This document shows positions 45,230-54,184 of a stretch of 64,000 bases of DNA, one piece after another; the stretch's first letter is position 1; each line of letters starts with the position of its first letter. Below the pieces are notes generated by a model, which worked only from the letters and a program-made list of their open reading frames with translations, made no database searches and was not told the origin of the DNA. A program made the position numbers and the translations under genes. Location: assembly GCF_002742265.1 (NCBI RefSeq), contig NZ_MDGL01000007.1, positions 62,001 through 126,000 of the forward strand. The letters run 5' to 3'. This DNA is from Maribacter sp. 4G9 (GTDB lineage: Bacteria > Bacteroidota > Bacteroidia > Flavobacteriales > Flavobacteriaceae).

Positions 45230-45820
45230 ATGTTCACCGGAATCATTGAAACATTAGGTACTGTCACCCAATTGGAAACCAAGGGCGGCAACTTGGATAT
45301 AACGGTCTCTTCCAACATTACTTCTGAACTGCAGATAGACCAAAGCGTGGCCCACAACGGTGTGTGTTTGACCGTGGTGGCCATTTCCGGAGATACTTAC
45401 AGGGTTACAGCCATTGCAGAGACTTTAAAAAAGACCAATTTGGGCGAATTAGGAATGGGTGACACGGTGAACTTGGAGCGCGCCATGATCATGGGGTCCC
45501 GGTTGGACGGCCATATCGTCCAAGGACATGTGGACCAAACTGGCGTTTGCACAAACATCCTAGAAGAAAACGGGAGTTGGATATTCTCCTTTGAATATGA
45601 CCCGGCCACCGGAAACCCTACCATAGAAAAAGGCTCCATCACCATTGATGGAACAAGTCTAACGGTCGTCAATTCTAGAAAGACCACTTTTGATGTTGCC
45701 ATCATACCCTACACCTATGAACATACCCGGTTCAATACTTACAAAGTGGGTACGGTGGTAAATCTTGAGTTCGATGTAATTGGGAAATACGTGGCGAAAT
45801 TGATGCAGCAAGCGAAGTAG
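45230..45820 (+). CDS. ribE: Riboflavin synthase alpha subunit
   Basis: 196 residues with two lumazine-binding repeats: the N-terminal MFTGIIETLG and VAHNGVCLTVV, and the second GHIVQGHVDQTGVC and TIDGTSLTVVNS. The enzyme dismutates 6,7-dimethyl-8-ribityllumazine to riboflavin. No FMN riboswitch fold fits the 58-base region before it. Confidence 0.95.
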   Translation: MFTGIIETLGTVTQLETKGGNLDITVSSNITSELQIDQSVAHNGVCLTVVAISGDTYRVTAIAETLKKTNLGELGMGDTVNLERAMIMGSRLDGHIVQGHVDQTGVCTNILEENGSWIFSFEYDPATGNPTIEKGSITIDGTSLTVVNSRKTTFDVAIIPYTYEHTRFNTYKVGTVVNLEFDVIGKYVAKLMQQAK

Positions 45821-45861
45821 CTGGGTTTGTTAAAGAGACCTGGAAATCCCTGTTTCTCACA

Positions 45862-46233
45862 TTAGTTTTTTACCTCATACTTGCTTAGCACCTCCAATGT
45901 TGTAAATTTGAGCGCATTCATATGGGTCGCCTCCAATATAACTTTAGGTGCTACACCGGCCTTTTCCGCCTGTATCCAGCGTGAAATGCACAAACACCAC
46001 TTGTCTCCTTCTTGAAGTCCTGGGAAGTTCCATTGGGGTATTGGAGTTGACAGATCGTTACCCTTTGATTTGGTAAATTCCAGGAATTCCTCAGTCATTA
46101 CAGCACATACCACGTGGGTACCAACATCTTCGCCACCTGTTTTACAAAATCCGTCCCTATAAAAACCGGTCATAGGAACAAAGCAACAGGAACATAGCTC
46201 AGTTCCCAAGACATTCTTTACTTGTTTATCCAT
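45862..46233 (-). CDS. DUF2237 family protein
   Basis: 123 residues, soluble. The pattern NVLGTELCSCCFVPMTGFYRDGFC (about 7-30) and GDKWCLCISRW (about 76-86) is typical of DUF2237, a small family of unknown function found in many bacteria. Six cysteines in CSCC, FC and CLC motifs suggest metal or redox chemistry but nothing is established. It overlaps the upstream gene by 16 bases. Confidence 0.87.
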   Translation of the reverse strand: MDKQVKNVLGTELCSCCFVPMTGFYRDGFCKTGGEDVGTHVVCAVMTEEFLEFTKSKGNDLSTPIPQWNFPGLQEGDKWCLCISRWIQAEKAGVAPKVILEATHMNALKFTTLEVLSKYEVKN

Positions 46234-46787
46234 TCGTTATAATAATCAACCAGTTGATAGGGATATTTAAACTCCTTACTGCGGATTTTTTCGACCAAGG
46301 GAGGACAATCCTGAAAAAATTGCATCAAACGTTGCCGTTTTAAGCCAAATATACCTTGGTCTGCACGTACAAGTTCTTGATTCCTCTCTCTCTTAAGATA
46401 GGCAATGTCCAACACCATTTCTTCCCCTTGCTCTTGCAATTCATACTTGTAAAGTGAAACCGGCCCTTCTGATACCACACGTAAAAATGTGGCTTTTCCA
46501 TCCAAAAGAAATGACCTGTAAACAGAATCGCCTTTTCGATAGGATAGGATTTTATTTGGGGGAAAACGTTTCTTACGCCCCTTACCTCTGAATTTAATTT
46601 TATCATGTATGCCACCAAAGGGTCCTGTTCTTCGATCACTTATTTTACCATACAAGGTATCTCCTGCCTTAATGATGACATAGCCCGGACGATAATTTTC
46701 CTGTGCCATTATCTGATGGACATTGCCAAAAACAACGCATAGCAATACCATGGAGTATTTAAAGTGCCCAAGGAGTTTTATGATCAT
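46218..46787 (-). CDS. Secreted hypothetical protein
   Basis: 189 residues with a signal peptide (about 1-29, ...HQIMAQ). The mature part is strongly basic (KFRGKGRKKRFPPNKILSYR near the middle) with a C-terminal KEFKYPYQLVDYYNEWINK. Many Bacteroidota secreted proteins begin with GYVIIKAGDTLYGKISDRR, a short beta-rich module of unknown function. The gene overlaps both neighbours (4 and 16 bases), so it is translated with them. Confidence 0.75.
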   Translation of the reverse strand: MIIKLLGHFKYSMVLLCVVFGNVHQIMAQENYRPGYVIIKAGDTLYGKISDRRTGPFGGIHDKIKFRGKGRKKRFPPNKILSYRKGDSVYRSFLLDGKATFLRVVSEGPVSLYKYELQEQGEEMVLDIAYLKRERNQELVRADQGIFGLKRQRLMQFFQDCPPLVEKIRSKEFKYPYQLVDYYNEWINK

Positions 46788-47869
46788 ACCTTTATAAAAA
46801 TCTTCCTTTGGTAGAGTACATACCCTAAAAGAGCATAAAACGCCAGTACGGTAAGTCCGTATAACAAAGAGGACATTTCAAGGGAAATGGCATCGTGGAC
46901 GTAAATCTTTTGGAACAACCATCCATGAAGGGAAGTATCGCCCACTTGGATCTGTCCCATTACCTTGGCAATGAAACTGGAAAGAAAATAGATGATTATG
47001 GCATTGGCCCCCGCATACCTAAATATGCTACCGAACCTAATTTGCTTTACGTCCGTCAAATAATAGATCATGGCCAAGATCAAATTGGCCCAACCTGCCG
47101 TAACCAACACAAAACTGCTGGTCCATAAGGCTTTATTGATGGGGAAAAACAAATCCCATAAATGACCTATAATCAATAAACTTCCGCCAATACCCATTAA
47201 AATAGTGGCTTTCCTTTCCTGTTTCGAAACCAGGATCAGCCCGGTGAAAATTCCCAACAAGGAGCTGGCAATGGAGGGAATGGTACTCAAGAGCCCCTCT
47301 GGATCGTAATCTGGCTTATAGTTGTGTGTACCAAAAACCTGTACGTCCAGCCAATTGGCAAAATTGTTTGGCGCACGCTCCAAAGTAGAGGCCACACCTT
47401 CAACGGGTATCAAGATCATCATCAACCAATAGCCGATTAATAGTGCAATGGCAATACCCACTAAAGTTTTCCATTTAAAATTGATGAACAGAATGGAAGC
47501 GAAAAAGAAGACTACGCCAATACGCTGAAGTACACCGGGAAAACGGATGTTCTCCCATGCCTTGAAAAACGGAAATTTGATCAAAAAGGCACCAAGAAAT
47601 AATCCCAGTCCAATTAGTTTTAAGGTCCGAACGATGATTTTCTTGTACGTATTGGAATTAACTTCCTTGTTTTTATACGAAAAAACAATAGAGGTCCCTA
47701 CGATAAACAGAAAGAAAGGAAATACCAAATCGGTTGGGGTATAGCCGTGCCATTCGGCATGCAAAAATGGTGCATATACATTGGACCACGTTCCTGGGGT
47801 ATTCACCAAGACCATCAATAAAATAGTTGCTCCCCTAAAAATATCGACCGAAAGAATTCTATTTTTCAT
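46784..47869 (-). CDS. Heparan-alpha-glucosaminide N-acetyltransferase-like / NagX family membrane protein
   Basis: 361 residues with about 10-11 membrane segments. The N-terminal motif LSVDIFRGATILLMVLVNTPG (about 5-25) and the FFLFIVGTSIVFS block define the DUF5009/NagX (YeiB-like) family. Bacterial members are linked to amino-sugar use as transporters or acetyltransferases. It follows the SSS symporter by 9 bases and overlaps the next gene by 4, so the operon probably handles a sugar or amino-sugar. Confidence 0.83.
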   Translation of the reverse strand: MKNRILSVDIFRGATILLMVLVNTPGTWSNVYAPFLHAEWHGYTPTDLVFPFFLFIVGTSIVFSYKNKEVNSNTYKKIIVRTLKLIGLGLFLGAFLIKFPFFKAWENIRFPGVLQRIGVVFFFASILFINFKWKTLVGIAIALLIGYWLMMILIPVEGVASTLERAPNNFANWLDVQVFGTHNYKPDYDPEGLLSTIPSIASSLLGIFTGLILVSKQERKATILMGIGGSLLIIGHLWDLFFPINKALWTSSFVLVTAGWANLILAMIYYLTDVKQIRFGSIFRYAGANAIIIYFLSSFIAKVMGQIQVGDTSLHGWLFQKIYVHDAISLEMSSLLYGLTVLAFYALLGYVLYQRKIFIKV

Positions 47870-47878
47870 TTTTCCGGT

Positions 47879-49690
47879 TTAAAGGATATTATCTTTCATC
47901 CTATTCCATGCCTTTATCAAAAGGAAGCCAGTAACCAAGGCAACTCCCGTTAAGATGAGGGCACTGGTGGTCCTGCCATAGATCCAATAACCGGTGGCGA
48001 ACATAATCGAATAGATTAAGGCGATGCCCAACAACATAGCGGTAACACCTTGCGGAACGCTCCATTTTTCACCAGCTTTCACTATTTCCACATTTTCCGC
48101 TTCGGATTTGGCAACCACTTTCTTCCAACCTGGTCCGCCCGGTTGTATTTTCTTGTAAAAAGACCGTAAGGTGGCATCGGACTCAGGAGGCGTCAAAAAG
48201 GTGACCAAAAGCCAGATAGCGGTGGTGACAACTACTATAAAAGGGTAGTTGGCCCACTCTGGGAATATACCTGTTTCAGGTGCGAAAAACATTTCGCCCA
48301 AACTGGTTTTCGCCAACAAAATGACCAAAATCCCAGAGGCGAACATGGCGGTAATCTCACTCCATGCATTGATACGCCACCAAAACCATCGAAGGATAAA
48401 AACGAGCCCCGTTCCTGCACCAAACTGAATCAAAAGATCGAACACTTCAAAAGCGTTTTGAAGGGTCAATGCAAAAAGGGCACTTACTACCATTAAGATT
48501 ACCGTAGAAATTCTTCCAACGGCCACCATTTGCTTTTCGGTAGCATCGGGGTTTATCTGTCGTTTGTAAAAGTCAAAAACGATATAAGAGGAACCCCAAT
48601 TCAACTGTGTGGAAATGGTACTCATATAGGCCGCGATCAAGGAGGCCAAAACCACTCCCAAAAGACCGCTTGGCAGTTTGGTCAGCATAGCGGAATAGGC
48701 CAGGTCATGGCCCAGCTTGCTTTCGTCCATGTTGGGAAATGCCTCCGCAATACTGGCAATATCGGGGTATACCACCAAGGAAGCCAAGGCCACCAAAATC
48801 CAGGGCCAAGGGCGCAAGGCATAGTGCATGATATTAAAAAAGAAAGTGGCCCCAATGGCATGGTTTTCATCCTTGGCCGCCAACATTCTTTGGGCAATGT
48901 ACCCACCACCACCTGGTTCAGCACCAGGATACCAAGAACTCCACCATTGCACGGCAATGGGTATTATGAACAAGGTAATTAGGACTTGGGTATTATCAAA
49001 ATCCGGTAGGATATTTAGCTTGCTTACCACATTCTCGTTCTCCAATAATGCAGCTACCCCTCCAACCTCTGGAATGTTCACCAAATAATAGGCCGCTCCA
49101 ATAGCACCGGACATGGCCACAAAAAACAGGAGAAAATCGGTATAAACCACACCCTTAAATCCTCCAAGGGCACTGAATATTACGGTAATCAAGCCTGCGC
49201 CCACAACGGTTTCCCAAGGTTCCAGTCCTAGCATGATACCGCCAATCTTTATGGCCGCCAAGGTCACGGAAGCCATAGTGATGATATTGAACAGCGCGCC
49301 AAGATAGATGGCCCTGAACTTTCGCAAAAAACTTGCAGGTTTCCCGCCATACCGCATTTCATAAAATTCCAAATCCGTATTTACATTGGATTTACGCCAT
49401 AATTTGGCATACACAAAAACCGTAAGCATTCCCGTAATCAGGAAACACCACCAGACCCAGTTTCCCGAAACACCGTTGGTACGGACGATGTCCGTAACCA
49501 GGTTTGGGGTATCGGTTGAAAAGGTCGTGGCTACCATAGACAAACCAAGTAACCACCAGGGCATGGTGCGCCCAGAAAGAAAAAACTCCGAGGAATCCTT
49601 TCCTGATTTCTTTGAAACATAAATTCCTATTCCTAAAACGATTGAGAAAAAGACCACTATAAAACTGTAGTCGAGGGTGCTTAATTCCAT
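47879..49690 (-). CDS. Sodium:solute symporter (SSS family)
   Basis: 603 residues with about 13-15 membrane segments. SSS landmarks: SGRTMPWWLLGLSMVATTFSTDTP (about 39-62, TM1-2), FKGVVYTDFLLFF (about 180) and MSTISTQLNWGSSYIVFDFY (about 350-369), where Ser/Thr residues bind Na+. A cytoplasmic insert near 490-540 separates the last helices. Likely substrates are sugars or carboxylates; none can be read directly. First gene of a four-gene operon, divergent from the TauE/SafE gene by 69 bases. Confidence 0.9.
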   Translation of the reverse strand: MELSTLDYSFIVVFFSIVLGIGIYVSKKSGKDSSEFFLSGRTMPWWLLGLSMVATTFSTDTPNLVTDIVRTNGVSGNWVWWCFLITGMLTVFVYAKLWRKSNVNTDLEFYEMRYGGKPASFLRKFRAIYLGALFNIITMASVTLAAIKIGGIMLGLEPWETVVGAGLITVIFSALGGFKGVVYTDFLLFFVAMSGAIGAAYYLVNIPEVGGVAALLENENVVSKLNILPDFDNTQVLITLFIIPIAVQWWSSWYPGAEPGGGGYIAQRMLAAKDENHAIGATFFFNIMHYALRPWPWILVALASLVVYPDIASIAEAFPNMDESKLGHDLAYSAMLTKLPSGLLGVVLASLIAAYMSTISTQLNWGSSYIVFDFYKRQINPDATEKQMVAVGRISTVILMVVSALFALTLQNAFEVFDLLIQFGAGTGLVFILRWFWWRINAWSEITAMFASGILVILLAKTSLGEMFFAPETGIFPEWANYPFIVVVTTAIWLLVTFLTPPESDATLRSFYKKIQPGGPGWKKVVAKSEAENVEIVKAGEKWSVPQGVTAMLLGIALIYSIMFATGYWIYGRTTSALILTGVALVTGFLLIKAWNRMKDNIL

Positions 49691-49759
49691 AGTTTGGTTG
49701 TTAGTTAGCTACTAAAGATAAAATAATTTAAGATACTTTTGTGATTTGCCCGATAAACC

Positions 49760-50497
49760 ATGGAAATCTCTTTAACGTCTTGGATTTTGGCCACGTTGGC
49801 CGCCTTCGTGATCGGAATGTCCAAGGCAGGAATAAAGGGGATTGCGGTTATCAACGTGACTTTCATGGCTTTGGCCTTTGGTGCCAAGGAGTCCACGGGT
49901 ATGGTAGTTCCACTTCTCATTTTGGCAGATATTTTTGCCGTTATCTATTACAACCGACATACACAGTGGAATTATGTTTTTAAAGTATTGCCTTGGATGG
50001 TCTTTGGATTGGTCATTGGGGTTTTTGTTGGTAAAGATCTTCCAGAGTCACTATTTAGGATAGGGATGGCCATCATTATAATTATCACGGTTTTTATGAT
50101 GTATTGGTGGGACCGAAAAAAGGAAAAAACCGTACCCACACATTGGGCATTTTCCAGCTCCATAGGTACACTTGCGGGGATTACAACCATGGTGGGAAAT
50201 TTAGCGGGAGCCTTTTCCAATATTTACTTTTTGGCGATGCGCCTGCCTAAAAATCATTTTATAGGAACGGCAGCTTGGTTGTTTTTGATCGTCAATGTTT
50301 TAAAGTTGCCCTTTCACTTTTTTGTCTGGAAAACCATCACGTGGGAATCCCTGATACTTAATGTAAAACTATTGCCCGGCATATTTCTGGGTTTCTTTGT
50401 TGGGATTCGCATTATTAAATTAATCAATGAGGAATTTTTCCGTAAAATGATCTTGGTGCTTACCGCACTAGGGGCACTCTTAATTATGGTGGGATAG
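49760..50497 (+). CDS. TauE/SafE family permease
   Basis: 245 residues, about 8 membrane segments in two halves. The N-terminal repeat FVIGMSKAGIKGIAVINVTFM (about 16-36) and its partner TLAGITTMVGNLAGAFSNIYFLA (about 140-162) are typical of this family, whose members export sulfite, sulfoacetate or other organosulfur anions or import sulfur compounds. The direction and substrate are not known. After the stop, the 527-base gap to the M14 gene holds a ~305-bp repeat, a terminator and a two-hairpin element. Confidence 0.87.
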   Translation: MEISLTSWILATLAAFVIGMSKAGIKGIAVINVTFMALAFGAKESTGMVVPLLILADIFAVIYYNRHTQWNYVFKVLPWMVFGLVIGVFVGKDLPESLFRIGMAIIIIITVFMMYWWDRKKEKTVPTHWAFSSSIGTLAGITTMVGNLAGAFSNIYFLAMRLPKNHFIGTAAWLFLIVNVLKLPFHFFVWKTITWESLILNVKLLPGIFLGFFVGIRIIKLINEEFFRKMILVLTALGALLIMVG

Positions 50498-50555
50498 AAT
50501 ATAGAAAATCCAATTATAAAATTCCAAAAACCAATTTAATGTTCGGGTATTACTA

Positions 50556-50860
50556 ATGATGCGTTAAAATTTTTAATATCCGAATAGTGGATTATTTTAA
50601 AAGCTCCCCTCTTCAGACGAAGAGGGGTGGCCCGCTTGCGGGACGGGGAGATTGACCCGGCCCAAAATTTGATAACTATCCCTGTGCCTTTGGTCCTATC
50701 ATTGTGGTCGGTGCTTTCTAACCCTCCGCCGCGACTTAGGTCGCGCCACCTCCCTTTATCAAAAGGAAGGAGCCCATAATCCTACCCAAAATCAAACGGA
50801 AAAACTAAAAACAAGAGACAATTACCTTATATTCAATAATTCCAAAAATTAACGCATCAT
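50556..50860 (+). repeat. ~305-bp structured repeat, copy A
   Basis: Ends are a perfect 12-bp inverted repeat: ATGATGCGTTAA (50556-50567) and TTAACGCATCAT (50849-50860). Inside are hairpins: CCCCTCTTC..GAAGAGGGG, CCCGCTTGCGGG, CGCGACTTAGGTCGCG and CTCCCTTT..AAAGGGAG-like. The other copy (63469-63774) is its reverse complement and is about 93% identical by eye, differing at roughly 20 positions. No open frame is conserved between the copies. It behaves like a MITE-type or structured intergenic element. Confidence 0.92.
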
Positions 50861-50873
50861 CAATAGTTCGGAT

Positions 50874-50904
50874 ATAAAAAAGCCTGTCGAAATATCGACA
50901 GGCC
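50874..50904 (-). terminator. Terminator of the M14 carboxypeptidase gene
   Basis: GCCTGTCGA (50882-50890), loop AATA, TCGACAGGC (50895-50903), perfect 9-bp stem; on the minus strand it runs into six T. The two-hairpin repeat at 50923-51005 lies between the gene's stop and this terminator, so it is transcribed as part of the 3' UTR. Confidence 0.88.
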
Positions 50905-50922
50905 TTTACTCGATGATCGAGA

Positions 50923-51005
50923 TTTATATGCTCTGACGCTTGCGTCGAAATAAAACTTGAATTTCCTTTCAATGCCTCGTGGGTTTGCCCCGAGGTTGTT
51001 TACTG
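50923..51005 (-). repeat. Two-hairpin ~83-nt repeat, copy 2 (3' of M14 peptidase)
   Basis: Read on the minus strand: CAGTAAAC box, hairpin CCTCGGGGCAAACCCACGAGG, then GACGCAAGCGTC. It aligns along its length with 29023-29105; hairpin 2 changes GAGGC/GCCTC into GACGC/GCGTC, keeping the pairing. Both copies have the same position and orientation relative to the peptidase gene before them. Confidence 0.82.
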
Positions 51006-51024
51006 TTAATTTTTATGGTGTTGC

Positions 51025-53640
51025 CTATTCTGATGCGCCCTCGTACAAAGCGTTGAAAATAAGCTTATAGGTGCCCCTGGGTTGTGCCCGGAATTGGGGC
51101 CTGAATGCAAACAAAATAACATTGCCGTCACCATAGCCCACTTTAACCATGGCCGGTTTTTTAGCGATGTATTTTTCCTCGCCCATGGCCCAACCGCTCA
51201 TCAACAGGTTCTTGGATGCATATGTCGCTATTACCTCAACATTTGGTGCGGGGGCATCGGCAATTTTTTCCTCGCCACCTTCTCCTTTTTTACTTTGCTT
51301 GTCTATGGTAAACGCCCTGCTTTTATTGAAGGAAACGGACACCGTATCCTTCATTCCGAATGCCAAGGGGTGTTTGGTGTCTATGCCCGTTTTAATCAAA
51401 GAACCGGGAATAAAAAAATCCTTACTGTCCGCACCTGCGGTAGCGTCCTTCAGCGGTAATCCAAACTGTTCGATGACATAATTGCTCGCTTCGTCAAAAG
51501 CCAACAAGGTGCCTCCGTTCTTAACGTATTTACTAAGAGCGACCGTACCTTCCAGTCCAATGCCGCCGGTAAATTTTTGGGGCATTTCCAAATTGGAGTG
51601 GCCGTGTAATATAGCACTTGGCCTCTGCGAAGGGATGATCAGGGCATCGTATTTGGATAGGTCGGCTGTTTGGATATCCCTATCGTGTAAGGTATCCATT
51701 TCAAACGCATATTCATCCATGACAAATCGTGTCCAACCCTCATCCATGTTGGCCACCCATGATTTGTAGAGTCCAACTTTAGGTAGGTGGATTTTTGTCA
51801 ATCCGATTTCCGGTTTTTCAGAAATCCCTATAACTTCCAGACCGTACTTTGCAGCCATTTCATCAACCGATACAGTTCCTCCCGATACAATGTAGGACCC
51901 TGCCGGCAAAGTTGCTTTGCCAAGCTTCAATTCTTCCTTCGTCTTATAGGCCGTTCCTCCAGCCTTCAATATTTTGTTGGTGGCCACAACAGAGGCATTG
52001 CTGTTTGCACTGAACGCAAAACCAAAGGAACCCTTGCCATCTACGTCACCCTCCTTGTAGGTTGCCCTATCGGCTACTTTTTCCGTGGAAGCTTCAAAAG
52101 AATCCTTGATTTTGTCGACGGTCACGCCCATTTGCATGGGCAATGTCCAACCTGCCAAATCGTATGGGGTGTCCGGTGGTCCACCTGGATATTGGAAGCG
52201 GGTAGGATAGTTTTGCTTTTCCATCAAATCCAACAAATAAGGCCTAAAGGCCTGTCCCCCGTAAATTATGTAAGACCCCTTTTCATATTTCGTATCGCCA
52301 ATGGTAAAACTTTTGGTAGCCCTTTCGATTTCAATCCCACCTTTAAGCAGGATGTTCACCAAATTGACTGCTTCAAAATGATCCCATTGGTCAGTTCCAA
52401 TGACATAGGCAAAGGGTCCTTCTGTCTTGGACTTTTCAATAGCGGAAGCACCCATTTTGTAGATATTGTACAGGTAGTTGCTTTTTCTGTCCGCAGCAAG
52501 GTCCAAGGTCGCCCAAGTGGCCGTCAACATATAATCCACAGCGTCCCTAAAGTGGGATTCCCCACCTTTCCAAGGGTCTGGATACATGATGTCCGTGCCA
52601 TCGGTAGGGGTTGTTCCCGCCACGGTTTTGGGTAATTTTTCCGGGTCATAAAACCTAGGGGTAGGGATGGTATGGCCGGTTTCCGTTAAAATACCGATCA
52701 TATTGTGATAATAAGGAACGGTTCTGCCTCCACCGTTCCAGAACATCGTGTAGAAATTATCTGCAATGGCACCTGGCATGTTTTCCAAGGAGAAACGTTT
52801 TGACATGGCCGAACCCACTTCACTTACCCCTGCGGTTACGGCAGGATGGATCTTTGGGTTTACCGGGTCCGCATAGGGCGGAATGGAAATCTTCGTCCAT
52901 GAAGGGGAAGATTGGTGGTGGTTGTACACAATCTGTGGATACCATTCATTATATAGGATTTTGGTCACATTATAGGTTTCCGGCATGGTGTTCATGAACC
53001 AATCCCTATTATTGTCGTGACCCATATAATAATGATATAGAATGGGAGGACGTGAGGTTTCATAAGGTGTACCCATGTTCTTTCTATACCAATCCACAAC
53101 AATATCCAATCCATCTGGATTCATTACGGGCATTAAAATGGTGATGACATTCTCCCTGATTTTTTTCATTTCCGTAGTTTCGGAGGTAGCCAAGGTATAA
53201 GCCAGCTCCGAGGTCATTTGACCATGGGCCAATTCCGTGGAATGCATGCCCCCGTCAACCCAAACAACCGCTTTGCCTGCTTCCGATAACTGCATGGCCT
53301 CCTGTTCCGATACTTTGACACGTGCCAATTTCTCACTTATATCCTTCCATTTGTCCAATTGGGAAAGGTTTTCTTCACTGGATATGAATAGGATGTACAT
53401 TTTTCTGCCCAGCACCGTGGTGCCTATTTCCTTCATTTGAACCCTATTGGAGGCAGCGGCCAATTTTCCCAGATAATCCTCTATTTGGGCATAATCCGCC
53501 AGTTTATAATCATCCCCAACCCGAAACCCATAAACATCTTTAGGGGAGGGAACATTTTGGGCCATGCTTTGGGAAATGCATGACATAAAGAGTACAATGG
53601 TCATTAAGATACCTTTGTAAACACAAGTTTTTGAAGTCAT
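51025..53640 (-). CDS. M14 family zinc carboxypeptidase, secreted
   Basis: 871 residues with a signal peptide (about 1-27, ...SQSMAQ). The M14 domain (about 40-370) holds the zinc ligands H and E in VDGGMHSTELAHG and the third His in VYNHHQSSP, with MNPDGLD and NNRDWF substrate-binding segments. A long C-terminal region (about 380-870) includes a beta-rich part and a DJ-1/GATase-like block (DLSKYDALIIPSQRP, then AFDEASNYVIEQFG). It is an exported peptidase removing C-terminal residues. Transcribed alone, with the repeat and terminator 3' of it. Confidence 0.92.
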   Translation of the reverse strand: MTSKTCVYKGILMTIVLFMSCISQSMAQNVPSPKDVYGFRVGDDYKLADYAQIEDYLGKLAAASNRVQMKEIGTTVLGRKMYILFISSEENLSQLDKWKDISEKLARVKVSEQEAMQLSEAGKAVVWVDGGMHSTELAHGQMTSELAYTLATSETTEMKKIRENVITILMPVMNPDGLDIVVDWYRKNMGTPYETSRPPILYHYYMGHDNNRDWFMNTMPETYNVTKILYNEWYPQIVYNHHQSSPSWTKISIPPYADPVNPKIHPAVTAGVSEVGSAMSKRFSLENMPGAIADNFYTMFWNGGGRTVPYYHNMIGILTETGHTIPTPRFYDPEKLPKTVAGTTPTDGTDIMYPDPWKGGESHFRDAVDYMLTATWATLDLAADRKSNYLYNIYKMGASAIEKSKTEGPFAYVIGTDQWDHFEAVNLVNILLKGGIEIERATKSFTIGDTKYEKGSYIIYGGQAFRPYLLDLMEKQNYPTRFQYPGGPPDTPYDLAGWTLPMQMGVTVDKIKDSFEASTEKVADRATYKEGDVDGKGSFGFAFSANSNASVVATNKILKAGGTAYKTKEELKLGKATLPAGSYIVSGGTVSVDEMAAKYGLEVIGISEKPEIGLTKIHLPKVGLYKSWVANMDEGWTRFVMDEYAFEMDTLHDRDIQTADLSKYDALIIPSQRPSAILHGHSNLEMPQKFTGGIGLEGTVALSKYVKNGGTLLAFDEASNYVIEQFGLPLKDATAGADSKDFFIPGSLIKTGIDTKHPLAFGMKDTVSVSFNKSRAFTIDKQSKKGEGGEEKIADAPAPNVEVIATYASKNLLMSGWAMGEEKYIAKKPAMVKVGYGDGNVILFAFRPQFRAQPRGTYKLIFNALYEGASE

Positions 53641-54184
53641 TTTTTGAATTAGTTTGATTTTGAGTCAGGAATTTAAGCAATCCTTATGAAGAATTAAAGA
53701 AGAATACCCAATCAGTATCTTTTTAAAGTGTCCTTTTTACAAGTTGACATATTAGGCCCTGCCTTTTTATGAAAAAGAAAACCCGGGTTAAATGGGGTCA
53801 CCTGAGTTTTTTTAAAGAACATTGTAAACGATGTTAAACTTTGTTCGCACCGGGCTGAGGAATTCCATAGGAGCCATCAGCTTTTGACCTCGCCGGTGGT
53901 GGTGTGTCCCACGTCATTTCATTTGGAACTATATTATTGGCGGATTTTATGGCATCCTCCCAACAGGTTTACCTTGGCAATAAATAATAGACTCCCGTTA
54001 AGGCAGTAAACCATTTGTGAAATTCTTAGTCCCTACTATTTTTTCGAACCAATTCTAGCGGCGCCGATATTGAAAAGGCAGGCGTATAGCTTACAAGACA
54101 CTATCGCTGTATGATTTGTTCGGTAACAAATGTTACTGCACAGCTTGAATCCCCGATCTAATTTTGTCCCAAATCTTAAAATAG
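53641..54184. other. 544-base noncoding gap between M14 and TolC genes
   Basis: Divergent-gene gap with no credible gene. It contains a terminator-like hairpin (AACCCGGGT at 53780-53788 with ACCTGAGTT at 53800-53808, then TTTTTTT) and, near the right end, the operator-like palindrome at 54123. Promoters for M14 and for the efflux operon must lie here, but no good TTTG-N19-TAnnTTTG match was found. Sequence about 53830-54100 is of balanced composition and could be a decayed gene, for example a regulator, though no family is recognisable. Confidence 0.6.
54123..54136 (+). promoter_or_regulatory. Palindromic operator candidate upstream of the RND operon
   Basis: GTAACA-AA-TGTTAC, a perfect 6-bp inverted repeat with a 2-base spacer, 48 bases before the TolC ATG. 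It resembles TetR- or MarR-type operators that control efflux operons, but no regulator gene is adjacent. Confidence 0.4.

Noticed and set aside
50498-51024. IS element with transposase
   Set aside because: The ~305-bp repeat has terminal inverted repeats but no transposase-like reading frame in either orientation.
53800-54100. Riboswitch before the efflux operon
   Set aside because: A CTGAGG-containing stretch suggested TPP-type folding, but the paired arms and THI-box partner are missing and the downstream genes do not fit.
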